Shown here piece by piece: positions 17,501 to 24,863 of a stretch of DNA of 25,614 nucleotides. The stretch lies in the NCBI GenBank assembly GCA_963575745.1, contig CAUYUJ010006512.1, positions 27,501 through 53,114 of the forward strand, given 5' to 3'. Positions within the stretch are counted from its first letter, which is position 1. Each line of letters begins with the position of its first letter. Origin of the DNA: Prorocentrum cordatum (lineage: Eukaryota; Sar; Dinophyceae; Prorocentrales; Prorocentraceae). The notes beneath the pieces are model-generated. The model was not told where the DNA came from. It did no database searches and worked only from the letters and a program-made list of their open reading frames with translations. The position numbers and the translations under genes are program-made.

Positions 17501-18904
17501 GACGCCGCGCTCCAGGTGCTCACGATGTTCAGCGCGTTCATCCGCCCCGGAGCGCTGAGGAAGCTGCTGGTGAGGGACCTCTTGCGGCCCACGAGGGCCG
17601 GGGGTGCCATGGCGGTGTGGTCGCTCCTCCTGGCGCCGACGGCGGCCGATCCGCTGGCCCCGCTCGCCCACGAGGCGGACCGAGCCCGCTTCCTGACCAA
17701 GACGGGGACGTCCGACGAGGCAGCGCCGCTCGACAACCCGCCCTGGCTCGGACCTCTGTTGGCCCAGCACGCACGCGGCCGTCCAGGGCATCTGTCGTTG
17801 TTCACCACCCCCGCGGTCGACATGGCGGTGCTGTTCCGCAAAGTCACGGCGGCTCAGGGGCTGCAGGATGTGTGCCTATACCAGTTGCGCCACGGCGGTG
17901 CGAGCGAGGATGTCCTCTCGGCCCGCCGCGCCCTCGGGGAAGTGAAGTCGAGGGGGCACTGGAGCCAGGACAGCAGCGTCAAGAGGTATGCAAAGCCCGG
18001 GATGGCCCAGCAGCTGTTGTCGGCGCTGTCACCAGCCGCCCGAGCGCACGGCGAGGTCCAGTGGGCGAGGCTCGAGGACCTCTTCGCGGGGCGCCTTCGC
18101 TCCTCGTGGCCCGTGCAGTAGCCTCGATTAGGCCGCTGGGCGATTGGGGGCCGCGTGGTGGGCTGCTGCAACTACCTCGTGTCGTGCGTTTTGCCAATGC
18201 AGTGGGAGTGGAGCTGATGGCGGGCAGCCGCAGGTTGTCGGCGGCCTGTGTTCGTGCCGGGCTGCCCATGCGCTCATTCGAGTTCGCCGACTCTCCGTTG
18301 GAAGACGCGCTTCATCCTGATGTTTTTTCAGCTCCTCCTCGCAGTCGCTGGGCGAGGCCTCGAGTTTGTCTGGGTCGGGCTCGTGTGCACATCGTGGTCC
18401 CGGGCGAGGCGGAACCCCCATCCTGGAAACTGGCCGGGACCTATCCGCTCACCCGAGTGCATCTTGGGGCTCCCTGGACTCTCTGAGAAAGATCAAGGCA
18501 AAGTGAAGTTGGGTAATCGTCAGGCCGATTGGGCCGCCAGCCTGTTCTCTAGACTCGTGTCGCTTGGGGTCCCTGTCATTATTGAGAATCCCCAGGGGTC
18601 TATGTTGTGGCTGCACCCCCGCTTCCAGGCATTATTGACAAAACATAACTTTATTGACTGGGATCATTGTGCCTTTGGATCGTGTTACCGAAAGCGGACT
18701 CGGTTGTTGTATGCTAATTGTGTGCTCGACGGCCTTCGCTCGGATCGGTGTCACGGTCGTGGAGTATGCTCGTTCACACACCAGCCTCATGTGGAGATCG
18801 CAGGTAAAGATGAGTGTGGCATCTTTCATTCTGAGAAGGCTTCCGCCTATCCCGTCAGGTTCTGTGATAAATTCGCCCACATTCTCTGCCATCAAACTGT
18901 ATAA
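14497..18904 (+). CDS. ORF3 of the retroelement: reverse transcriptase - RNase H, continuing to a methyltransferase domain
   Basis: The frame is open from the ATG at 14497 to 18486. RT: KKTDKIRLVLDCRESN (residues 265-280), motif A CADIQCAFYQC (Asp 314), motif B LPMGWSWAFW (366-375), and motif C region PNSDNVNVFG (413-422), where DD is DN. RNase H: IATDASTTGMG (Asp 570), KEGRAAVWAL (Glu 672), LYLIDNFGVVLAL (Asp 699), SESNPADAPSR (Asp 748). SNPADAPSR is typical of DIRS-type RNase H. From about residue 765 the frame is Arg/Gly/Ala-rich and overlaps the tyrosine recombinase coded in the other frame. It regains sense at about 18180 as the N-terminal half of a methyltransferase. At a T6 run (18323-18328) sense passes to the next frame, which ends at 18902-18904. 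RT and RNase H copy the element RNA into DNA. Confidence 0.75.
16793..18121 (+). CDS. Tyrosine recombinase of the retroelement, nested in another frame of ORF3
   Basis: A 442-residue ORF from the ATG at 16793 (a GTG at 16784 is an alternative). The first ~125 residues are Arg/Ala/Pro-rich. A core-binding-like helical region starts at LSYQQYYAAFLAFVGQ, and the catalytic domain follows: FIRPGALRKLLVRDL (first Arg at 17543-17545), YQLRHGGASED (second Arg at 17888-17890), RGHWSQDSSVKRYAKPG with His/Trp at 17957-17962 and the nucleophilic Tyr at 17987-17989. These are the R...HXXR...H/W...Y elements of the family, with the first His of HXXR replaced by Tyr. The enzyme would integrate the circular cDNA at a CACAT core. 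The ORF is intact, ending at TAG 18119-18121. Its codons have GC-rich third positions, so it reads as a genuine gene. Confidence 0.8.
   Translation: MLGPLSVAGGTTPCLEDSHGRASTTKGVQRAVREARAVRLPAPAAPRRARRERPAATPALRRRPTAVAAPVPLRRPAAAGAPAPMRRPAAGPGAAGLRPRLAAAVATVRTSKVTAAIPSACENAAVGASARLSYQQYYAAFLAFVGQPADDLEALEVQVLEVLDTFLEAGCTKGDADYLVAAVKDALPRATGPRALPRAQRALKGYGKKVPPRSRAPAPREVVGSAISGLLSVNERDAALQVLTMFSAFIRPGALRKLLVRDLLRPTRAGGAMAVWSLLLAPTAADPLAPLAHEADRARFLTKTGTSDEAAPLDNPPWLGPLLAQHARGRPGHLSLFTTPAVDMAVLFRKVTAAQGLQDVCLYQLRHGGASEDVLSARRALGEVKSRGHWSQDSSVKRYAKPGMAQQLLSALSPAARAHGEVQWARLEDLFAGRLRSSWPVQ
18170..18904 (+). CDS. DNA methyltransferase-like domain, split by a one-base frame change
   Basis: The N-terminal half is in the ORF3 frame: GVELMAGSRRLSAACVRAGL resembles the SAM-binding ELFAG start of DNA methyltransferases. 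After the T6 run at 18323-18328 the next frame continues with FQLLLAVAGRGLEFVWVGL, VCTSWSRARR (like the PCQ/S catalytic motif with its Cys), SRLVSLGVPVIIENPQGSML (ENP, like the ENV motif) and CHGRGVCSFTHQPH, ending at TAA 18902-18904. I infer a cytosine-methylase-like fold; DIRS/PAT elements are known to carry a methyltransferase of uncertain role. One extra T explains the shift. An alternative is that this domain belongs to a recombinase-methyltransferase fusion with two compensating indels. Confidence 0.65.
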
Positions 18905-18999
18905 CAACAACACTGCCGCCCTGGGGTCCTTAACTTTTTAGCCGATTTGGTGTTTAAGTTACCCGCCCTCCCCCCCGGTTCATTTATGTAAATGGGCTT
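18905..18999 (+). other. 3' untranslated segment of the retroelement
   Basis: A-C rich start (ACAACAACAAC), a poly-C run at about 18970-18976 and a palindrome CATTTA-TG-TAAATG at 18981-18994. No ORF is visible. Confidence 0.5.
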
Positions 19000-19122
19000 G
19001 GGGCTTGGAGGCGGCTGCTTGAGCAGCGCTGGGCCGTGTTCGATAGCATGCTTTATCGATCGCTCGCCTGATTTACTGAGTCTGCTGGCATCGGAAAATA
19101 TGGGGACACGTGTTAAACACAT
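19000..19122 (+). repeat. Split direct repeat B1
   Basis: Identical over 123 bp to B2 (19266-19388). It starts GGGGCTTGGAGG and ends GTTAAACACAT, and its last five bases are also the first five of A2. Confidence 0.92.
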
Positions 19123-19207
19123 GGCCCTGCGTGCTGGATAATGTGTTCTCGAGTGTCTCCGTTCCGCTGCCGTTTTTGGGCTCTGCCAAAAACTTGAAGA
19201 CGGTTGT
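19118..19207 (+). repeat. Split direct repeat A2
   Basis: Identical over 90 bp to A1 at the left end, including the TTTTTGG/CCAAAAA inverted repeat (19173-19179 / 19186-19192). A 58-bp pyrimidine-rich spacer (19208-19265) separates it from B2. Confidence 0.92.
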
Positions 19208-19265
19208 CCCTCCCTGCCCTCCCTTGCTCCTCTCCCCTGCTGGCAAGTGTGGCCCCTCGCTCACA

Positions 19266-19388
19266 GGGGCTTGGAGGCGGCTGCTTGAGCAGCGCTGGGC
19301 CGTGTTCGATAGCATGCTTTATCGATCGCTCGCCTGATTTACTGAGTCTGCTGGCATCGGAAAATATGGGGACACGTGTTAAACACAT
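19266..19388 (+). repeat. Split direct repeat B2 (right end)
   Basis: An exact copy of B1. The element ends in CACAT (19384-19388), followed by host sequence AGCACCGG. Confidence 0.92.
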
Positions 19389-20040
19389 AGCACCGGCCGG
19401 GAGACATGACACCCGACGTGTTATCGCATGTCCAACATGTCTTTCTATATATGCAAATATATGTGCGTATATAAATATATACATAACACCCATGTGGAAT
19501 GCTGCATGTGTGTGCGTGTGTGTGTGGAATGCTGCTACAATTACGACCTTGAGGAGAAGGAGGAGGGCGGCGGTTACCGCTCCTACTCGTGTTGTTTTCC
19601 TAGAGGCTCCAACTCCTAGGTAGGGTCGCACTGGGATGATTTGACACCAGCCGCTGCTACGGCAAGTGGGATTCGAATGGCAACGCCGCCGAGTTCATGC
19701 TGGTGATGCTGCTGGTGATCCCCATACCGCTCGTCTTGCTCCACCCGCTCCTCCTCCTCCTCCTCCTCCTCCTCCTCCGGTGAATAGAACCCGTGTAATA
19801 CCCTCATATATACTCCTTATCCTCACCTCTCCTGCGCCTGGCCGTTTGGGCTCAGGTATTGGACTAGATCGATCAGACCTTTGATCGTGCAGGAGGAAAA
19901 GATATCCATCTTTCCCTCCTTTCCTCTACCAACGGATCAGGGGTTCTGTACCTTTGTACTCTAACCCCATACACAGGTTATCAGCCCTTTAAAGCTCACA
20001 GTTCATCGAACCCCGCGTCGCGATCTCGCACGCGGCCTCG
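19389..20040. other. Spacer between two retroelements, with microsatellites and a possible LTR end
   Basis: It holds a TA-rich tract (19443-19483), a TG repeat (19506-19526) between two copies of GTGGAATGCTGC, and a (CTC)n tract (about 19747-19778). A + strand piece (19650-19745) reads CYGKWDSNGNAAEF, then a hydrophobic MLVMLLVIPIPLVLLH. It might be an exon remnant but is too short to call. GGTTATCAGC at 19976-19985 after ACACA is a weak primer-site candidate for the element that follows. Confidence 0.45.
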
Positions 20041-22260
20041 ATGGAACCCAAGCGGCGCATGCGCCGTAAGGGGTCCATCGGGGCCTCGCGTCCGAGCTCT
20101 CCGACGGCGCGACGGCTCGGTGATGAGTTGGAGAGCCTTAGTGCGGACTGTGTTGGTGTCCCAGGTACCCCCCCCCCCCCAGCTCCGACGGACCCGAGGC
20201 GCGGCTAGCTGCTGAACTTCACCGCCACGCCGCCCGCGGGGGGACAGGAGAAGGAGTAGGAGCAGGCAGTAGGGAGTTCCACGCGCCTACCTTCGATCCT
20301 CCATCTCCTCCACCGTCGGGAGCAATCCCAACTGCGTCGGGCGAAAGCCCTCGCTGGTCCTGATACTCCAGGGCGCTTTCGCGCTAACCGCCGATGGACT
20401 TCAGGCGCTGGCACGCCCAGCCCTGCGACCGTTCCTGTAGCGGAGCACGTAGCCACCTTCGAGGAACTCAGTAGACCAGTGGCGGCACAGCCGCAGACGC
20501 AGTACCCCAAGGTTTCACCGCATGAGACACCGCACACACACGGTCCTAGCCGCAGCTCGCCCTTGCGCAACCGTCGTGGGGCCACAGGCCCATACGACGA
20601 AAGGAGGTCGAGCCCGCGCACTGCCTCGCAGAGGCCATGCGCTCCTCGCGAGAGGGTGCAGAGGGAAGCTGACGCTCCCCACCTCTCCATCTCAGACGAC
20701 CTGCCGGCGGTGACGTCCGCTGCAGGCGAGATAGTTGAGCTCGGAGACCAGGTTGAAACCTTCGTGTCCAGGCAGTACTCTGGACCACCGCAGAGCGTTC
20801 AGACGAACGCTGCCAACGCTGCTGCTCTACGCCAAGATCTTGACGGCGCCTTAGGGATCATTGATTCCAGGATCGCCGAAGATCGCCGCATCTTAGGTGA
20901 GCTGCAGTACCAGGTTGACCGTGAGATGTCACACTCAGGTGAACGATCGGCGACGGTCGAGAACCTGCGCAACTACCTCGCGCAGATGGAGCAACAGCTT
21001 GTGATCGTACGCGACACAGGCGTTTCAGCAGTCAGGATCCTCCACGACGAGATCCATGACCAGCTCCGCAACCGACCACCACCAGCCGAGGCCACCGACC
21101 TTGGCGACGTCCAGTCTCAGATCAACGATCTTCGCTCCCACGTGGACCACACTGCGGCGACGCTTCGCACCGAAGCACACGCCAACTCGTCGAACCTGAT
21201 CGAAATGTTGCAAAATACTGATAGAGTTATCACGCAAAGGCTTGATGCGACCAACGCTGTCGTGCAGCCACTCGCTAACCGGATCTCTGACATTGAGCAG
21301 CGTTTTCCTGGTGTACAGGACGCCCTGGCAGAGTTGCGTGTCGGACGAGCCCAGACTGCGCAGCTAGATTTTCCTCCCACGGTTTACGATTTCGCCCGCC
21401 TCACTGACAGGTTGCAGGAGGTTGAGAAGGCGGCGGGCCACACGCAGTTAGAGCTCTCCCAGGTAATTCGTGAGAGAGATACTGAGAAGGTACGTGTTGA
21501 GGGGCACCTCGCACGTCTGGAAAGTGAGTTGGAGGCACGCGGCGCCCGTCTCCGAGCCTACGAGCAACGACTCGACCGGTATTCACAACGCTCTCGGGAT
21601 ACTGATGAGTACACACGCCAAAATGTGGCCCAGATACACGATGACATGACGAACTGGACAAATCAGCTGATTGACCACGCCAACGACACCACACTTCACC
21701 TTCAACCTGCAATCGACCTGCACAGGCCGACGGCAGCGTCCGCCGAAGCACCGCCGGCTTCTGCAGGACAACAACGACGTACGCCACCAGGAGCAGCCTC
21801 CGCGGCAGCTTCAGCACAGACACGCCACGTGTCTCCTTTGCGCACAGATCCAACTACCGACGGTGTACCGATACCCTCACAACCATTGTCTGCGGTTTCG
21901 ATCAATACTACTACTCCTATCAAGGAGTCAGACACCGTCCGAGTCCCTGTCTTGCCTGAGATCACGCAGCTGCTTGAGTGGCAGCAAAAGGTACGGAAGA
22001 ACTTTGGAGCCGCCTCAGGGCGACCTTCCAAAGCATATGCCTTCCTATGCGTGGCTGAACAGCCCGAGTGTACCTTCGAGGACTTACAAGACAGTGGAGA
22101 CTTCGAGAGCATCGATTGCAAACTCGCTACTGCTCTCAGCGACATCTTATCCTCAGACTTGCGCTATCAAATCAGGCTCATCGAAACCAGAGAGCACAAA
22201 CAGGACGCATGCTCAAAGGGCGCCAGATCTACTGGCACATCCTACAGTCCTACAAAGTGA
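20041..22260 (+). pseudogene. Gag of the second copia-like element, N-terminal part with long coiled coil
   Basis: The likely start is the ATG at 20041 (MEPKRRMRRKGSIGAS), but that frame closes at 20206-20208, after a C13 run (20168-20180). Plausible coding continues in other frames until the main frame opens after a TAG at about 20257-20259. The main frame runs through a long helical region, about residues 90-390 counted from 20479 (IIDSRIAEDRRILGELQYQV, LQEVEKAAGHTQLELSQVI, LARLESELEARGARL), a typical coiled coil. A Pro/Ala/Thr-rich linker and a Gag-like domain follow (LPEITQLLEWQQKVRKNFG, CKLATALSDIL, SDLRYQIRLIETREHKQ). The next block (GRMLKGRQIYWHIL) is in another frame from about 22205, so a one-base break lies there. 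Confidence 0.6.
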
Positions 22261-23045
22261 CAGAGGTTGATGACGACCTGCACGACTCCGAGCGCCTCAA
22301 AGAACTGAGGATGAGAGATGATGATTTGCAACGTTTCATTACTGACTGGGACGTTTTACTATTGGAGTGCCGAGAGGCACCCGATCCGAAGATCTTGGAA
22401 TCTCTGTTTCGCGCACAGATTCGCAGACATGCCTGGATGAAACAAGATATGTACGAATACCAGCGCATGAAGGTCAGCGACCCGAATCGTACCTATGATT
22501 GGCTCCGACAGCGCGTCCTGGACGTACTGGAGCTACTGGAGAAGAATCAAAATAAGTTACGGTACGAACACGAGACTCTTTCTCAAGTACATGTATGCGC
22601 CGCCTGGAAGAAATGCAATTGTCGCAATGGTGAGCGATGCAAGGCTTTGCATACCTTCTCCAGGGATTGGAGGAGCACCAGATCCTCCAGAGCATCGACC
22701 GCTGGTGGCAACTCCCGCCGCAGCGTTTCAGCCCCTGCGAATCCCAATAAACCAGCATCGAAGCCATTTTGCTTCGAGTTCGCCAAGCGCAACACATGCA
22801 CCAGAGGCGACAAGTGCAACTTCCCACACATGGCGCAGTGCACAGATTTCGCACAGAACAAGTGCACCAAGGGCGACACATGCAAATGCGCTCACCTGGC
22901 ACCTGGTGCGAAGACACCCGAGCGAAGCCCGAGTCGCCCTCGAACCTCCAGTCAGGACAGTCGTGGCCGACCACCGCCCCGCGGATCAGGGAGCCAACGC
23001 TCTCCACAACGCGGGGGGGTCCGCTACGCAAAAGACTCACCATAG
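22203..23045 (+). pseudogene. Gag C-terminal part with three CCCH zinc fingers
   Basis: It continues the previous Gag: GRMLKGRQIYWHILQSYK, LQRFITDWDVLLLECREAPD, ILESLFRAQIRR and YDWLRQRVLDVLELLEKNQN, a helical capsid-type region. Three CCCH fingers follow: CAAWKKCNCRNGERCKALH (C-X7-C-X5-C-X3-H), CFEFAKRNTCTRGDKCNFPH (C-X8-C-X5-C-X3-H) and CTDFAQNKCTKGDTCKCAH (C-X7-C-X5-C-X3-H). They stand where most copia Gags have a CCHC knuckle and would bind RNA. After a basic Ser/Arg/Pro stretch the frame ends at 23043-23045. Sense passes to the next frame at a G7 run (23013-23019). Confidence 0.65.
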
Positions 23046-23607
23046 ACGTGACAACCGACGCCAATACGACCGATCTCGATCATCCTCCAGGAGGTCTCCA
23101 GACTCTCGCAGCCAGCCGAGAAGTCGTTACGACAGATCTTCGCGATCTTCCTCTCGAGGACGAGACAGCCGTGGCGGAGGACGTGGCAGCCCACGTGGCC
23201 GCGATAGATCATACGGTAGTGACAGAGGACGTGGCCGACGTTCAACGAGCCGCGGTTCGTCCCGTGGTTCTCCCCAGTTCAGGGCGCGCTCTCCTGCCAA
23301 CTATCGACGTTCTCGCCGCTCCGACCGCAGTTACGTCATACGTGACAAGACTCTCATGGCCACCAATAAGGCTACTACAACATCTACCAAACCACGGCGT
23401 CGGATACGTTTTGACACACATAACGTGGAATACTACCCGCACACCGCCTCCGGCAAGGCCACCCTGGATAAGTGGAAGGAGATGCCGAACGAGGGCGACA
23501 TTGTCAAAGTACCAGACCCGCTGCCACAACGATGGTGGAAACAGAGTGCAGACGCCCTACAACGTTGTCAACGGGAGGCACAGTTTATGGCACAAAGATC
23601 TACATGA
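23020..23607 (+). pseudogene. Arg/Ser- and Arg/Gly-rich linker of the second copia-like polyprotein
   Basis: After the G7 run the frame reads RRDNRRQYDRSRSSSRRSPD, SRYDRSSRSSSRGRDSRG and GRGSPRGRDRSYGSDRGRG, over 100 residues of RS and RGG-like repeats. RRRIRFDTHNVEYYPHTASG and KWKEMPNEGDIVKVPDPLPQ come next. The basic part resembles RS/RGG RNA-binding regions. The frame closes at 23605-23607, and the protease begins in yet another frame. Confidence 0.55.
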
Positions 23608-24025
23608 CTACCGACACAACAAGGGGTCGGTGGTCACACCAACTGCGATTCCAGATTCTGATGACTCTACCATACAGTCATCAGAGACACACCAGACGAA
23701 GACAATGACTTCGCAAGTCGACCCTCCACGCTCGACCGCTGCGTCGACACGCTCCTGGGTTCTCGACAGTGGATCTGCGCATCATATTCAGGGTAAAAAC
23801 GAGCTGACGCAGACCGAATCGGATCGCATATCTATTCGCGAGGAGCATATTCTGGAAACTGTCAACGGCGATCGTACTGTCAACGAGCACTACGACATAC
23901 GGCTACCCGAGGTTGGCTTGCAGAGTTCAGCCCTAGCCTTGCCAGATTGCCCATCATTACGATCCGTTGGACAACTGATTGAAGTTGATGGCTTTCGGCA
24001 GCTTTGGGATCCAGAGCTGGGCTAA
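23608..24025 (+). pseudogene. Aspartic protease of the second copia-like element
   Basis: RSWVLDSGSAHHIQGKNEL carries the DSG active site (Asp at 23765-23767), typical of copia proteases. ETVNGDRTVNEHYDIRLPEV and LPDCPSLRSVGQLIEVDGF follow, the usual later strands with a conserved SVG. The frame hits TAA at 24023-24025 (after WDPELG). It remains meaningful beyond the stop in the same frame (LLQDPGGQWYNIPV), so this is a nonsense mutation in a longer polyprotein. The protease would cleave Gag-Pol. Confidence 0.68.
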
Positions 24026-24862
24026 TTGCTTCAGGATCCGGGGGGCCAATGGTATAACATTCCAGTCAACAACAGAGCTCCAGAATTACGACTCGACGAC
24101 TTGGTGATGATACCACCACCACGACTGTGCACTTCGTCAGCACCCAGACGTCGTCAGCGCAAGCGTTCATCCGCCCGCTGCAACGACATATGCTGGTGTT
24201 GCAAAACTACAGAGCAGTCACCACCTACAGATGAGCTGCGGCCCCACATAGGGACCTGTCCCAAGAGACCGCATGTCGGCGAGGGAGGAGGAGCACGGAC
24301 CGCCACGGTCGAAGAACCTCCCGACAGAAATAATGCCGAGTCCAACGTGGACACACCCACCGACTCGCTTACGTCTCAGATGCAGTGTTCTCCTCCCGCA
24401 TGCGGGGGGCTCGCAGATACAGCTCAAGCAGATACCGACGTCACGTCGACCTCCTTCGAGGATCTGCCGATGGAGACGCTCATCACAGTGCACCATGATA
24501 GTGATCGTGTTCTTCCAAACAGACAGAAGAAACCGATTGACCCTATGCACTACATGACCCACAGTCCGAAACACACAGACTGTGATATTTGTTCTCGCAC
24601 GATGGCGCAGAACGCTCCGTGCCGACGACAGCGCAAACCACATCCACCGGCAGACCCCACCGACGAGGACACAGCCTACAAGGCCTTTGTCCCGAAGAAG
24701 TTCGGGGAAGCTCTAACTGCCGACCATATCGTTTTGGCCAAAGACGATGCCGCCAACAAGCACGGTGACAAGTATGCACTTGTCGTCCTGGATAGATGCA
24801 CCGGCATCTTCATGGCATAACCAGCATTACATAAAGACGCAGCTACTACAAAGGCATATAAA
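24026..24862 (+). pseudogene. Integrase N-terminal part of the second copia-like element
   Basis: The frame is the same as the protease, after its stop. After a Pro/Thr-rich linker comes the zinc-binding block HYMTHSPKHTDCDIC (H-X3-H-X6-C-X2-C) of copia integrases, then the core start FGEALTADHIVLAKDD with the first catalytic Asp at 24722-24724 and KYALVVLDRCTGIFMA. A TAA at 24818-24820 interrupts, but PALHKDAATTKAYK continues in frame. The next block is one frame over from about 24864. Integrase inserts the element cDNA into host DNA. Confidence 0.65.
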
Positions 24863-24863
24863 G

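Larger units (their letters stand above)
12656..19388 (+). mobile_element. Complete tyrosine-recombinase (DIRS/PAT-like) retroelement with split direct repeats, 6733 bp
   Basis: The ends are defined by repeats in the order A1 (12656-12745), genes, B1 (19000-19122), A2 (19118-19207), 58-bp spacer, B2 (19266-19388). A1 and A2 are identical over 90 bp; B1 and B2 are identical over 123 bp. CACAT stands at the left end, at the B1/A2 junction and at the right end. This is the arrangement known for PAT-like and Ngaro-like elements, which integrate a circular DNA by tyrosine recombinase and leave no target-site duplication. Contents in order: Cys-rich ORF1, gag-like ORF2, RT-RNase H ORF3, nested tyrosine recombinase, methyltransferase-like domain. 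A methyltransferase is found in DIRS/PAT elements and not in Ngaro, so PAT-like is the better label. Repeat identity implies a recent insertion. Confidence 0.85.

Noticed and set aside
12656-19388. Ordinary LTR retrotransposon with LTRs
   Set aside because: The repeats are split (A1 ... B1 A2 B2), no integrase or protease is visible, and a tyrosine recombinase is present.
12656-19388. Classical DIRS-1 layout with inverted terminal repeats
   Set aside because: The A and B repeats are in direct orientation and no inverted terminal match was found.
19841-19856. Relic dinoflagellate spliced leader (GCCGTTTGGGCTCAGG against GCCATTTTGGCTCAAG)
   Set aside because: Three mismatches in 16 bases and no downstream coding start; chance is likely.
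19976-19985. GGTTATCAGC as primer binding site of the second copia-like element
   Set aside because: Only partial likeness to TGGTATCAGAGC and no LTR pair in the window; kept as a remark, not a feature.
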